A DNA stretch of 64,000 nt, taken from assembly GCF_001423405.1 (NCBI RefSeq), contig NZ_LMNS01000006.1, positions 32,661-96,660 on the forward strand, in the 5' to 3' direction. This document shows positions 44,563-56,339 of the stretch, piece after piece (the stretch's first letter is position 1; every line of letters begins with the position of its first letter). The notes under the pieces are model-generated. The model ran no database searches. It was not told where the DNA came from and was given only the letters and a program-made list of their open reading frames with translations. The translations under genes and the position numbers were made by a program. This DNA is from Methylobacterium sp. Leaf123. Its GTDB lineage: Bacteria > Pseudomonadota > Alphaproteobacteria > Rhizobiales > Beijerinckiaceae.

Positions 44563-45165
44563 ATGGAGCTGACGGAATCAGGCCAGGAAGGCCGGCGGGA
44601 GCGGAAGCGGCGCGAGACGCATCGGCGCGTCACCGAAGCGGCGCTGGGGCTGTTCGCCAGCCAGGGATATGAGGCGACGACGCTCGACGCGATCGCCGAG
44701 GCCGCGGGCATCGCCCGGCGCACCTTCTTCCACTACTTCGCCTCGAAGGAAGCGATCCTGGCGGCGTGGCAGAGCGATCTGCCGGAGGTGTTCCGCGACG
44801 CCCTCCTGAACGAGCCGATCGACCAATCCCCGCTCGACGCGGTGCTGCGCGTCCATCTGAAGCTCGCCGCCCATTACGATGACGGTCAGGCGATCGTCAT
44901 CGACCGGATCATCCGTTCGAACGCGCAGCTCCGCGCCGGCAACCAAGCCAAGTACCTGCATCTCGAACAGGTGACCGCCGAGGCACTGCACCGGCTCTGG
45001 CCGGAGCCTGAGCGACGCAACGCCCTGCGCATGGTCGCGATGGTTTCCGTCGGCGCCCTGCGGCTTGCCATCGAACGCTGGTCCGAAGGCGAAGGGCGGC
45101 CGCCGCTCACCGCGCATCTGCGGGACGCCTTCGCGGACCTGCGCACCGCGCTGTCCGGCGTTTGA
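44563..45165 (+). CDS. TetR-family transcriptional regulator
   Basis: A 200-residue regulator. The N-terminal helix-turn-helix region is ALGLFASQGYEATTLDAIAEAAGIARRTFFHYFASKEAIL. The C-terminal ligand domain is Ala/Leu-rich. The start at 44563 is preferred because the GTG at 44521 would lie inside the operator. It probably represses the divergent oxidoreductase and itself, responding to an unknown small molecule. Confidence 0.9.
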   Translation: MELTESGQEGRRERKRRETHRRVTEAALGLFASQGYEATTLDAIAEAAGIARRTFFHYFASKEAILAAWQSDLPEVFRDALLNEPIDQSPLDAVLRVHLKLAAHYDDGQAIVIDRIIRSNAQLRAGNQAKYLHLEQVTAEALHRLWPEPERRNALRMVAMVSVGALRLAIERWSEGEGRPPLTAHLRDAFADLRTALSGV

Positions 45166-45241
45166 GCCCGCTGCGCGCCTTCGCGGATCGGCGGTGCAGC
45201 GCCTGCCCCCGCAACCACCGCCCCGCTTCGAGAGACCGGAG

Positions 45242-46489
45242 ATGACATCGTTGCGCGTGTTGCACGTCCTGCTGGCGCTCGGGCTTCTGATCGCGCCGGG
45301 TGCGCGCGCCGGTGCCGAACCCGGCGGGCCGCCCCCGGATGCGCCCAGCTTCTCCGATTACCGGCAGCGGACGCTCGACCTGCTGCGGAGCCGCCGCGGC
45401 TCAGCGCAGTCGGAGACGGCGGTGGCCCTGAACGCCCCGCGCGAGTGGCGCCCCGCCCCATCGAAGAAAGCGGGACCGACGAAGGGAATCCTGCTGGTGC
45501 ACGGGCTCGGGGACTCGCCCTGGTCCTTCCACGATGTCGCCCGGGAACTCGCCGCCGACGGCTTTCTCGTTCGTACCGTGCTGCTGCCCGGCCACGGCAC
45601 CCGGCCCGAGGACATGCTCGACGTCGAATTGGAGCAGTGGCAGCAGGTCGTGCGGGAGCAGGCAGAGGCGCTCCGCCGCGATGCCGGGGAAGTCTATCTC
45701 GGCGGCTTCTCCACAGGTGCCAACCTCGTCACCGAATACGCCTATAGCCACGACGACATCGCCGGATTGCTGCTGTTCTCTCCGGCCTTCCAATCGGCCG
45801 TGGCGCTCGATTGGGTCGCGCCGCTGATCGTCCGGTTCCGCCCGTGGCTGCTGACGCCCGACGGGCGCATGCCGCTCCAGAACGCGGTGCGCTACTTCAC
45901 GGTGCCGACCAACGGGTTCGCGCAGTTCTATCGCAGCAGCCAAGCCGTGCGACAGCGCCTCGATGCGCGCGCCTATGACAAGCCGGTCTTCATGGTCGTG
46001 GCCCGGCACGATTCGGTGCTCGACGCCGAGGCCCTGCTCGACACGTTCCGGACCCGCTTCACCCATCCGGCGAGCCGCCTGATCTGGTACGGCGCAGCAC
46101 CGGCACTGCCGGAGAGCGAGGCGCGCATCCTCGTGCGCACCGACCGGCTGCCGGAGCGGCGCATCAGCCAGTTCTCGCATATGGGCGTGCTGTTCAGCCC
46201 CTCGAACCGTCTCTACGGCGAGCACGGCACGGACCGCATCTGCTGGAACGGGCAGGACGAGGCGGCGACCCAAGCCTGTGCGCGCGGCGCGGAGGTCTGG
46301 TACGCGGACTGGGGCTACCGCGAGGCGGACAAGATCCACGCGCGGCTGACCTTCAATCCCTATTTCGCGTGGCAATCCGCCGTCATGACATCCGTGCTGG
46401 ACAGCGCGGGATCGCCTCGCCAACGGCGTCCGGGAGCGCGTCGCGGTGCTGTCGCCGACGGATCGTCCGGCGGACGGCTCGCGCACTGA
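45242..46489 (+). CDS. Exported alpha/beta-hydrolase (esterase/lipase-like)
   Basis: A 415-residue protein with a signal peptide of about 23 residues. It has the alpha/beta-hydrolase fold: LLVHGLGDSPWSFHDVARELA as the oxyanion-hole region, then the nucleophile elbow GGFSTGAN (G-x-S-x-G) near residue 160, and an aspartate in VVARHDSVLDAE. A likely catalytic His is in ISQFSHMGVLFSP. The C-terminal 30 residues are Arg/Gly-rich and probably unstructured. The ATG at 45242 has GGAG upstream (ACCGGAG). Substrate unknown. Confidence 0.85.
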   Translation: MTSLRVLHVLLALGLLIAPGARAGAEPGGPPPDAPSFSDYRQRTLDLLRSRRGSAQSETAVALNAPREWRPAPSKKAGPTKGILLVHGLGDSPWSFHDVARELAADGFLVRTVLLPGHGTRPEDMLDVELEQWQQVVREQAEALRRDAGEVYLGGFSTGANLVTEYAYSHDDIAGLLLFSPAFQSAVALDWVAPLIVRFRPWLLTPDGRMPLQNAVRYFTVPTNGFAQFYRSSQAVRQRLDARAYDKPVFMVVARHDSVLDAEALLDTFRTRFTHPASRLIWYGAAPALPESEARILVRTDRLPERRISQFSHMGVLFSPSNRLYGEHGTDRICWNGQDEAATQACARGAEVWYADWGYREADKIHARLTFNPYFAWQSAVMTSVLDSAGSPRQRRPGARRGAVADGSSGGRLAH

Positions 46490-46555
46490 CCCCGGTACCG
46501 GAAGGCTGATGCCGCCCAGGCCACGGCCCCGACCGAACGCACCCCCCCATACGAA

Positions 46556-46579
46556 AATGGCCGGGCGAACCCGGCCATT
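46556..46579. terminator. Intrinsic terminator between the esterase and mclA
   Basis: A stem of about 10 bp (AATGGCCGGG / CCCGGCCATT) with a CGAA loop. It lies between the convergent esterase gene and mclA, and would end the serine-cycle transcript as well as the esterase transcript. Confidence 0.8.
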
Positions 46580-46602
46580 CCCTCACTTGATGCGGAAAGA
46601 GC

Positions 46603-47577
46603 TTACTTGCCGCCCATCGCGTCGGCCTTCTGGATCAGCGCCTCGGCCATGCGGATCGAGGCGATGTCGATGAGGCGGCCGTCGAGCGAGACGGCGCCGC
46701 GGCCGGCCTTGGCGGCCTCTTCCATGGCCTCCAGAATGCGGCGGGCCTTGGTGACCTCGGCCTCGGAGGGGGTGAACACCTCGTTGGCGAGATCGATCTG
46801 CGAAGGATGGATCGCCCACTTGCCCTCAAAGCCGAGCGCGGCGCAGCGGCGGGCCGCCGAGGTGTAGCCGTCCGGATCGGAGAAGTCGCCGAACGGGCCG
46901 TCGATCGGGCGCAGGCCGTAGGCACGGCAGGCCACCAGCATGCGGTTCTGGGCGAACAGCCACGGATCCTGCCAGTGGGTCTGGCGGTTGCCGGCCTCGT
47001 CCTTGTCGGTGAGCACGCTGTAATCGGCGTTGACGCCGCCGATCACGGTGGAGCGGGCGCGGGTGGAGGCGGCGTAGTCGGCCACCCCGAAGGACATCGC
47101 CTCAAGGCGCTTGGACGAGGTCGCGATCGCCTCGACATTGGCCATGCCGAGCGCGGTCTCGATCAGCACCTCGAAGCCGATCTTCTTCTCGCGCTTCTTG
47201 GCCTGCTCGATCTGCGTCGTCAGCACGTCGATGGCGTAGACGTCGGCCGGCACGCCAACCTTGGGGATCAGGATCATGTCGAGGCGCGGGCAGGCCTCCA
47301 CGATGTCCACCACGTCGCGGTACATGTAGTGGGTGTCGAGACCGTTGATGCGGATCATCATGGTCTTGTTGCCCCAATCCAGGTCGTTGAGCGCCTGGAT
47401 GATGTTCTTGCGGGCCTGCTCCTTGTCGTCGGGCGCAACCGCGTCCTCGAGATCGAGGAAGATCACGTCGGCCTTCGAGGCGGCCGACTTCTCCATGAAG
47501 GTCGGGTTGGAGCCGGGAACCGCGAGTTCGGAGCGGTGCAGGCGCGGGGTGGCCTGCTGGATCAGGGTGAAGCTCAT
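46603..47577 (-). CDS. mclA: Malyl-CoA lyase (MclA)
   Basis: A 324-residue enzyme of the CitE-like TIM-barrel family that splits malyl-CoA to acetyl-CoA and glyoxylate, the last step of the serine cycle. The N-terminus is HRSELAVPGSNPTFMEKSAAS. Metal/active-site residues lie in IFLDLEDAVAPDDK and in IGFEVLIETALGMANV. The start at 47577 gives the family length. The upstream in-frame part is Arg-rich. It is the last gene of the array sga-hprA-mtdA-fchA-mtkA-mtkB-ppc-mclA. Confidence 0.96.
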   Translation of the reverse strand: MSFTLIQQATPRLHRSELAVPGSNPTFMEKSAASKADVIFLDLEDAVAPDDKEQARKNIIQALNDLDWGNKTMMIRINGLDTHYMYRDVVDIVEACPRLDMILIPKVGVPADVYAIDVLTTQIEQAKKREKKIGFEVLIETALGMANVEAIATSSKRLEAMSFGVADYAASTRARSTVIGGVNADYSVLTDKDEAGNRQTHWQDPWLFAQNRMLVACRAYGLRPIDGPFGDFSDPDGYTSAARRCAALGFEGKWAIHPSQIDLANEVFTPSEAEVTKARRILEAMEEAAKAGRGAVSLDGRLIDIASIRMAEALIQKADAMGGK

Positions 47578-47653
47578 GGGGAATCCTCCGTTCTGTGAGA
47601 CCGTCTTGTCGTGCGCGCGGTCACGCCTGGGAGACGCATGCCGCACTTGAAAA

Positions 47654-47699
47654 GCATCGCCCTTTTCCGAAAGCCGGCGGCCACCTTTCGGGACGATGT
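47654..47699. repeat. 46-bp imperfect palindrome, family 2, copy 4
   Basis: Same length and core as the others (CTTTTCCGAAAGCCGG / CCACCTTTCGG). It lies between ppc and mclA, 76 bp upstream of the mclA start. Confidence 0.9.
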
Positions 47700-47764
47700 T
47701 CTATCTCGCGCGCCCGAGCCGGCCGTCCAGCCGGGCCCGGAACACGTCGCCGAGATTGTATGCA

Positions 47765-50533
<2,769 letters not shown>

Positions 50534-50591
50534 GGGATCCCCCCTGGCGAGGTTCTTTTTGTCGGACTCCCGTGGACAGGCCTGCGGGACG

Positions 50592-50651
50592 GTGGATCAC
50601 TCCGATCCACGAGGCCCCTCCTCCCGAGCGCGAGGCCGAAGCGAGGAGGGG
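50592..50651. other. Paired hairpins between mtkB and ppc
   Basis: Two inverted repeats lie in the 200-bp gap before ppc: GTGGATC-ACTCC-GATCCAC at 50592-50610, and CCCCTCCTC / GAGGAGGGG with a 19-bp loop at 50615-50651. They lack U-runs and are more likely mRNA structure or processing sites than terminators. Confidence 0.6.
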
Positions 50652-50733
50652 CGGGTCGTTCAGGGTCAGGTGAGGCGGTGCCGTTCGCACCACCCCAAAG
50701 CCCCCTCCCCGCACGGAAGAGGGGACGGGCGGA

Positions 50734-51624
50734 TCACGCCGCGCGGGCGAGCACGTCGGCCACGGTGCTGCCGAAGGAGCCCGGATCGGGCGCCACGGTC
50801 AGGCCATAAGAGCGCATGATCTCGGCCTTCTCCGCGGCGCTGTCGCCGGTCGCCGAGATGATCGCGCCGGCATGCCCCATGCGGCGGCCCTTGGGGGCGG
50901 TGAGGCCGGCCACGAAGCCGATCACGGGCTTGGAGAAGTTCTCCTTGATCCAGGCCGAGGCCTCGGCCTCCTGCGGACCGCCGATCTCGCCGATCATCAG
51001 CACGGCCTCCGTCTCGGGATCCTGCTCGAACAGAGCGAGGTGGTCGAGGAAGGAGGAGCCATTGATCGGATCGCCGCCGATGCCGACGGAGGTCGAGATG
51101 CCGATGCCAAGCTCCTTCATCTGCGCGGCGGCCTCGTAGCCGAGGGTTCCGGAGCGGGAGATGACGCCGACCTTGCCCGGCAGGTAGATGTGGCCGGGCA
51201 TGATGCCGAGCATCGACTTGCCCGGCGAGATGATGCCCGCGCAGTTCGGGCCCACCACCATCGTGCGCTTCTCCTTGGGATAGCGCCGCAGGTAGCGTTT
51301 CACCCGCATCATGTCCTGAGCGGGGATGCCGTCGGTGATCGAGCAGACGAGCTTGAGGCCGGCATCGGCCGCCTCCATGATCGCGTCCGCCGCGAAGGGG
51401 GGCGCCACGAAGGTGATCGAAGTGGTGGCGCCGGTCGCCTCCACGGCCTCCTTGACGGTGTTGAACACCGGCACGCCGCAATGGGTCTTGCCGCCCTTGC
51501 CCGGGGTGACGCCGCCGACGACGTTGGAGCCGTAGGCGATCATTTCCTTGGCGTGGAAGGTGCCCTTGTCGCCCGTGATACCCTGGACGATGATCGGGGT
51601 CTTCTCGTCGATGAGAATGCTCAT
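50734..51624 (-). CDS. mtkB: Malate thiokinase alpha subunit (MtkB)
   Basis: A 296-residue subunit homologous to succinyl-CoA synthetase alpha (SucD). It has the CoA-binding N-terminal Rossmann domain (VQGITGDKGTFHAKEMIAYG) and the phosphohistidine His251 in RRMGHAGAIISATG. With MtkA it makes malyl-CoA from malate, CoA and ATP. It follows mtkA by 22 bp in the serine-cycle array. Confidence 0.96.
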   Translation of the reverse strand: MSILIDEKTPIIVQGITGDKGTFHAKEMIAYGSNVVGGVTPGKGGKTHCGVPVFNTVKEAVEATGATTSITFVAPPFAADAIMEAADAGLKLVCSITDGIPAQDMMRVKRYLRRYPKEKRTMVVGPNCAGIISPGKSMLGIMPGHIYLPGKVGVISRSGTLGYEAAAQMKELGIGISTSVGIGGDPINGSSFLDHLALFEQDPETEAVLMIGEIGGPQEAEASAWIKENFSKPVIGFVAGLTAPKGRRMGHAGAIISATGDSAAEKAEIMRSYGLTVAPDPGSFGSTVADVLARAA

Positions 51625-51646
51625 GGCGTGATTCCTCCCCCGTTCG

Positions 51647-52819
51647 TCAGTGCTTGGCGCCGTGGCAGGCTTCGACAGCCTTGCGCGCGGCTTCCGTAAG
51701 GGTGTCGGCGGTGATGAGGTCGAGCCCGCTCTCGGCGAGGATCTTCTTGCCCTCGTCGACGTTCGTGCCGGCGAGCCGCACGATGAGCGGTACGTCGATC
51801 TTCACCTCGCGCGCGGCCTTCACCACGCCCTCCGCGACCCAGTCGCAGCGGTTGATGCCGGCGAAGATGTTGACGAGGATCGCCTTCACGTTGCGGTCGG
51901 ACAACACGAGCCGGAAGGCCGTCGCGACGCGGTCGGGCGAGGCGCCGCCGCCGACATCGAGAAAGTTCGCCGGCTCACCGCCCGCGTGCTTGATCATGTC
52001 CATGGTCGCCATGGCCAGGCCCGCGCCGTTGACGATGCAGCCGATTTCGCCCTCGAGGCCGATATAGCTGAGATTGTGCTCGGCGGCCTGGGCCTCGCGG
52101 GGATCGCCCTGCGACGGGTCGTGCATGTCCGCGATGTTGCGGCGGCGGAACAGGGCGTTGTCGTCGAAGGACATCTTGGCGTCGAGCGCCAGCACCCGGT
52201 CGTCCTTGGTGACGACGAGCGGGTTGATCTCCAGCATGGTGCCGTCGCAGTCGCGGAACGCCCGGTAGGCGTTCATGATGGTCTTCACCGCGGCCGAGAC
52301 CTGCTTGATGTTGAGGCCGAGCTGGAACGCGATCTCGCGGGCCTGGAACTGCTGCAGGCCCACCGCCGGCTCGACCACGACCTGGATCAGCGCCTCGGGC
52401 TCCTTGGCCGCGATCTCCTCGATGTCCATGCCGCCGCGCTGGGAGGCGATGACGCGGACGCGCTCGGCCTTCCGGTCCAGCACGTAGCCGAGATAGAGTT
52501 CACGCTCGAACGGATCGGCGGTCTCGACGTAGACGCGCTGTACCGGCTTGCCCTCGGGGCCGGTCTGGAGCGTTACGAGGCGTTTTCCCAGCAGGTCGCG
52601 GGCGGCGTCGCGCACTTCGTTGTAGGTGCGGCAGAGCTTGATCCCACCGGCCTTGCCGCGGGCGCCGGCATGGATCTGGGCCTTCACCGCCCAGAACGAG
52701 CCACCGAGCTCGGTCGCCGCATAGACCGCCTGATCCGGGCTGAAGGCCACGGCGCCCTTCGGGACGGCGACCCCGAAGCTCGCGAGCAGCTCCTTGGCTT
52801 GGTACTCGTGAACGTCCAT
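51647..52819 (-). CDS. mtkA: Malate thiokinase beta subunit (MtkA)
   Basis: A 390-residue ATP-grasp subunit homologous to succinyl-CoA synthetase beta (SucC). The N-terminus [17 protein letters not shown] is diagnostic. The ATP site has [20 protein letters not shown], and the C-terminal half contains the [19 protein letters not shown] and [13 protein letters not shown] segments. It pairs with MtkB. GGAGGTCTCG precedes the ATG. The 473-bp gap upstream to fchA holds dispersed repeats. Confidence 0.96.
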
Positions 52820-53019
52820 CGAGACCTCCTTCGCGTTTCCGTCGTTTTTGTTGGGCCGACCTTCGCGGAAAAATTACTTTTCGGGAAGCGGGTCAGCTCT
52901 CAATTTTTTCTTTTGTAGTGCTTCAGTTTGCTTGCCCGTCAGTGACTTAGCGGGCTTCTAAACTGAGGATCGGGCGGTGCGGGCACTGGGGGTTTAGCAA
53001 CGCTCGTCCTGCCCTTGCC

Positions 53020-53122
53020 CTCATCCTGAGGTGCCCGCGTGAGCGGGCCTCGAAGGATCGTCCAGAAATCGCGCGGGTCCTGGAGGATCCTTCGAGGCCG
53101 CTTCGCGGCACCTCAGGATGAG
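53020..53122. repeat. About 104-bp inverted repeat, family 3, copy 1
   Basis: Ends CTCATCCTGAGGTGC and GCACCTCAGGATGAG are perfect complements. The inner arms GGCCTCGAAGGATC / GATCCTTCGAGGCC also pair, around a centre with CGCGCGGGTCCTGGAGG. The second copy is at 54998-55102. Repeats of this sequence are widespread in Rhizobiales genomes. Confidence 0.9.
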
Positions 53123-53172
53123 GGGCAGGGTTGGACGGCGGACATCCGCTCTCGGTCCTTGCGCTCCCTTGT

Positions 53173-53267
53173 CATGGCGAGGCGGGGCCGAAGCAATCGA
53201 GGGCTCAGCCCTGCCCGGAAACGTCGTTCCGCTGGATCGCTTCGCATCCCTCGCGATGATGGCGAGG
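53173..53267. repeat. Imperfect palindromic repeat, family 4
   Basis: An element of about 95 bp with ends CATGGCGAGG and ATGATGGCGAGG and inner arms CGAAGCAATCGAGG and GGATCGCTTCG that pair imperfectly. The centre CCGGAAACGTCGTTCC recalls the centre of the family 1 elements. Only one full copy is seen in this window. Confidence 0.65.
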
Positions 53268-53292
53268 GACGCGGAGCGACGAACCGAACGGC

Positions 53293-53919
53293 TCAGTTCA
53301 CCTTGGACTTCACGGTCTCGTAGATCCGCTCGTTGAGCGCGCCCGCCTCGGCCAGAAGGCCTTCCAGCTCCTTCAGCCGCTCCTCGGCGAAGGCACGGTC
53401 GTCGAGACCCTTGGCGTTGACGTAGACGTTGAGGGCCGCCGAGCGCAGGCCGGCATAGGCCGAGAGCACCGCGACACCGGCATCCGAAATCACGTTGAGA
53501 TTGCCCTTCTCGGCGACGATCTCGGCTAGATCGATCACCTCGCGGCAGACGCGGCAGCAAGCGAGCGGCACGTCGGTCGCGGTCTTGAGCGCCTCCTGAA
53601 TCGTGGCAGCGCGCGCGGCCTTCTCTTCGTCGGTGGTCTTCGGCAGCCCGTAGGCGCCCATCACCGCGTCGAACGCCTCGACGTCGTCGGCGATCATGCC
53701 GGTGAGCGTGCGGCGCAAGCCTTCCGACTTCTCCAGCACCTGCTTCAGGTCGGCTTCGACCTCGACATACTTCTTCTTGCCGATGGTGAGGTTGCAGACC
53801 ATCGAGACCAGCGCCGCGCCCATGGCGCCGGAGATCGCCGCGGCACCGCCGCCGCCGGGGGTCGGGGCCGAGCTCGCCAGGCCGTCGAGGAATGTTTCGA
53901 TCGTCTCGTTCGCGGCCAT
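53293..53919 (-). CDS. fchA: Methenyl-tetrahydrofolate cyclohydrolase (FchA)
   Basis: A 208-residue protein of the formiminotransferase-cyclodeaminase family fold. It interconverts formyl-H4F and methenyl-H4F in the assimilatory branch. The N-terminus FLDGLASSAPTPGGGGAAAISGAMGAALVSMVCNLT is characteristic. The start at 53919 has AGGGGAGGGA upstream. Its partner MtdA is encoded 80 bp upstream. Confidence 0.96.
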   Translation of the reverse strand: MAANETIETFLDGLASSAPTPGGGGAAAISGAMGAALVSMVCNLTIGKKKYVEVEADLKQVLEKSEGLRRTLTGMIADDVEAFDAVMGAYGLPKTTDEEKAARAATIQEALKTATDVPLACCRVCREVIDLAEIVAEKGNLNVISDAGVAVLSAYAGLRSAALNVYVNAKGLDDRAFAEERLKELEGLLAEAGALNERIYETVKSKVN

Positions 53920-53999
53920 GGGTCCCTCCCCTTCCGATTCTTGTTGGTTAGCACGGGGCAGCGCCGACATGGGCCGGCGCTGCCTTCAGACCGGGAGCG

Positions 54000-54866
54000 T
54001 CAGGCCATTTCCTTGGCGAGCGCGTAGATCTCCTCGGCGTCGAACACGCCTTCGGTCGATTCGAACAGCTTGGCGATGCAGGCGCGGTGCAGCTTGAGCT
54101 TCAGGCCGCCGATGCCGAGGGCGCCGAAGCTCTTCTTGCCGTGGCGCTCCTTGGCCTTGTCCATGGCGTCGATGCCGCCGAAGCCGAGCGGGGGCTGGGC
54201 GTTGTAGTCGGCGACGATCTCGATCGAGGCCTCGTCCTTCCAACCGGATTCCGGCAGCAGCTCGATGCCGATGGCGCCGGCCGAGAAGATCAGGTTCTGA
54301 CCCTTCACCAGGGCGACGCGGGAAGCCTCGTCCGGGGTGGCGGCGGCCTTCACGTTGACGCCGAAGCGCTTGTTGACGGAATCCGCCGCGGCCTGCGCCC
54401 GGTCGAGCTGGCGGGCGGCGAGGGTCACCTCGGCGCCTTCCTTGGCGAGAAGCGCCGCCGAGCGCATGCCGACGGGGCCGGTGCCGGCGAGCACGACCGC
54501 CTTCTTGCCCTGAACCGAACCGCCCGCCGCCTTCACGACGAGGGCGACGCCCGCGGCCGCGGTGGTGTTCGAGCCGTTCGAATCGAGCATGGTCGAGACG
54601 CGGAACGGGCCGAAGAAGCGCTTCTTGACCGCCTCGAACACCGCCTCGCCCGCGGCCATGTTGCCGCCGCCGACGAAGATCGCGGTCGACTTCTTCTCCG
54701 AGCCGCCGCGGGTATAGATCGTGCCGTCCACGAGCGCGCCGACATTGTCCGTCGTCACATTGCCGTAGCCGGTGATGTGGTCGGCGCCGCCGTCATAGCC
54801 GACGACCGTGTCGAACACGCTCGGAACCGCATCGGTGTCGAACAGGAAGAGAAGCTTCTTGGTCAT
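54000..54866 (-). CDS. mtdA: NADP-dependent methylene-H4F/H4MPT dehydrogenase (MtdA)
   Basis: A 288-residue dehydrogenase that reduces methenyl-H4F to methylene-H4F for the serine cycle. The N-terminus KKLLFLFDTDAVPSVFDTVVGYDGG is characteristic. The nucleotide-binding site is AVVLAGTGPVGMRSAALLAKEGAEV. It is a paralogue of MtdB. The start at 54866 gives the known length. A family 3 repeat lies between it and hprA. Confidence 0.97.
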   Translation of the reverse strand: MTKKLLFLFDTDAVPSVFDTVVGYDGGADHITGYGNVTTDNVGALVDGTIYTRGGSEKKSTAIFVGGGNMAAGEAVFEAVKKRFFGPFRVSTMLDSNGSNTTAAAGVALVVKAAGGSVQGKKAVVLAGTGPVGMRSAALLAKEGAEVTLAARQLDRAQAAADSVNKRFGVNVKAAATPDEASRVALVKGQNLIFSAGAIGIELLPESGWKDEASIEIVADYNAQPPLGFGGIDAMDKAKERHGKKSFGALGIGGLKLKLHRACIAKLFESTEGVFDAEEIYALAKEMA

Positions 54867-54997
54867 TGTGCCTCTGGCTGTTGGCTGGCCGCGCGGATAA
54901 GCGCACGACCGCTTCATAAGGATGGCTTGGCGCCTGTCGCCATGGCGACGGCCGTCACCGTCGAAACCTCATTTATTCGGATGATCCCACCCCCGCC

Positions 54998-55102
54998 CTC
55001 ATCCTGAGGTGCCGGAGCGAAGCGGAGGCCTCGAAGGGTGCTCCAGGGATCGCGCGGGTCCTGGAGGCTCCTTCGAGGCCGCTTCGCGGCACCTCAGGAT
55101 GA
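54998..55102. repeat. About 104-bp inverted repeat, family 3, copy 2
   Basis: Same ends (CTCATCCTGAGGTGC / GCACCTCAGGATGAG) and centre (TCGCGCGGGTCCTGGAGG) as the copy at 53020. It lies between hprA and mtdA within the serine-cycle array. Confidence 0.9.
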
Positions 55103-55128
55103 GGGTGAGAGCGGGATACCCGTAGAGG

Positions 55129-56073
55129 CTACGCCTCGACGACGTTCTGCGGCTTGCCCGCGACAAAAGCCTCGACGTTGTCCACGAGCTGGTCGGCGAG
55201 GATCTGCATCGCTTCCTTGCTCGCCCAGGCCACGTGCGGAGTGACGATCAGGTTCGGCAGGTCAGCGTCGCAGAGGATGTTGCCGTCCTTCGGGGGCTCC
55301 TGGGCCACCACGTCGAAGCCGGCGCCGCCGATGGTGCCGTCCTTGAGCGCCTGAAGCAGGGCCGCCTCGTCCACCAGCCCGCCGCGGGCGGTGTTGATGA
55401 GGATCGCGGACTTCTTCATCTTCTTGAGCTGCTCGGCCCCGATCATGTTCTTGGTGTCGGGGGTCAGCGGCACGTGCAGCGTGATCACGTCGGACTGGGT
55501 CAGGATCGTATCGAGATCCACGAGCCCGTCCTGCGGAAACACGTCGAAGGCCAGCACCTTCATGCCGAGGGCCTCGGCCCGCTTGGCGATCGACTTGCCG
55601 AGCGCGCCGTAGCCGATGATGCCGAGCGTCGAGCCGGCAATGTCGTAGATCGGGTAGTCGAAGTAGCAGAACTGCTTCGACTTGTTCCAATCGCCCCGGC
55701 GCACGGAATTCGCGTAGGGCACGATCGCCCGGCGCAGCGCGAACATCAGGCCGACCACGTGCTCGGGCACGGTGTTGAAGGCGTAGTTGCGGATGTTGAC
55801 GACCGTGATGCCCTGGGCTTTCGCCGCGGCCTTGTCGACGACGTCCGTGCCCGTGGCGGCCACCGCGATCAGCTTCAGGTCAGGAAGCTGCTTCAGCGTA
55901 TCGGCGCGCATCGGCACCTTGTTGATCATCGCGATCTCGGCGCCCTGAAGGCGCTCGACGATCTCCTCCGGCGTCCAGGTCGACTCGTATTCCTTGTACT
56001 CGTGCGGGAAGTTGAATTCGCGCACGGTCGCGTCGAGCGACTCGCGATCGAGGAAGACGACTTTCTTTGTCAT
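55129..56073 (-). CDS. hprA: NAD(P)H-dependent hydroxypyruvate reductase (HprA)
   Basis: A 314-residue D-2-hydroxyacid dehydrogenase that reduces hydroxypyruvate to D-glycerate in the serine cycle. The nucleotide-binding site is GIIGYGALGKSIAKRAEALG (about 151-170). The catalytic triad appears as Arg230 (NTARGG), Glu259 (AQEPP) and His280 (TPHVAWAS). The start at 56073 follows an AAGGGGTCCAGA site. It is the second gene of the array after sga. Confidence 0.97.
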   Translation of the reverse strand: MTKKVVFLDRESLDATVREFNFPHEYKEYESTWTPEEIVERLQGAEIAMINKVPMRADTLKQLPDLKLIAVAATGTDVVDKAAAKAQGITVVNIRNYAFNTVPEHVVGLMFALRRAIVPYANSVRRGDWNKSKQFCYFDYPIYDIAGSTLGIIGYGALGKSIAKRAEALGMKVLAFDVFPQDGLVDLDTILTQSDVITLHVPLTPDTKNMIGAEQLKKMKKSAILINTARGGLVDEAALLQALKDGTIGGAGFDVVAQEPPKDGNILCDADLPNLIVTPHVAWASKEAMQILADQLVDNVEAFVAGKPQNVVEA

Positions 56074-56279
56074 TCTGGACCCCTTCCGGATCGACCGGCG
56101 GGCAATCCTGTCGCTCACAAAACTCCGGCCGCCCCGTCGTCGCCGGAGCGAGAACGGTCAGCGACCGGGCGATTCGTGAGGCACAGTGCCGGCCCCGTTC
56201 CTCACCTGTCTCGAAGCGTCTCCCGCGGACCGCCGATGAGCCGGCCGTTCCGCGGGGCGCCTTTCTCTATTTAGCGGAA

Positions 56280-56304
56280 GCGGCGCCGTTGGAACCGGCG
56301 CCGC
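56280..56304 (-). terminator. Hairpin between sga and hprA
   Basis: An 8- to 9-bp stem (GCGGCGCCG / CGGCGCCGC) with a 7-bp loop, just after the sga stop in the transcribed direction. No U-run follows, so it is a weak terminator or a stabilising structure. Confidence 0.55.
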
Positions 56305-56339
56305 CCCCAAAAATCAGGCCCAGATATCAGGCCCAGTAT

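Larger units (their letters stand above)
52820..53292. other. Repeat-filled gap between fchA and mtkA
   Basis: 473 bp with no convincing gene inside the serine-cycle array. It begins with an A/T-rich stretch (52850-52935, including TTTTTTCTTTTG near 52905) and then holds two different dispersed repeats (53020-53122 and 53173-53267). It could also house an internal promoter for mtkA. Small frames here are within the repeats and are not genes. Confidence 0.6.
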
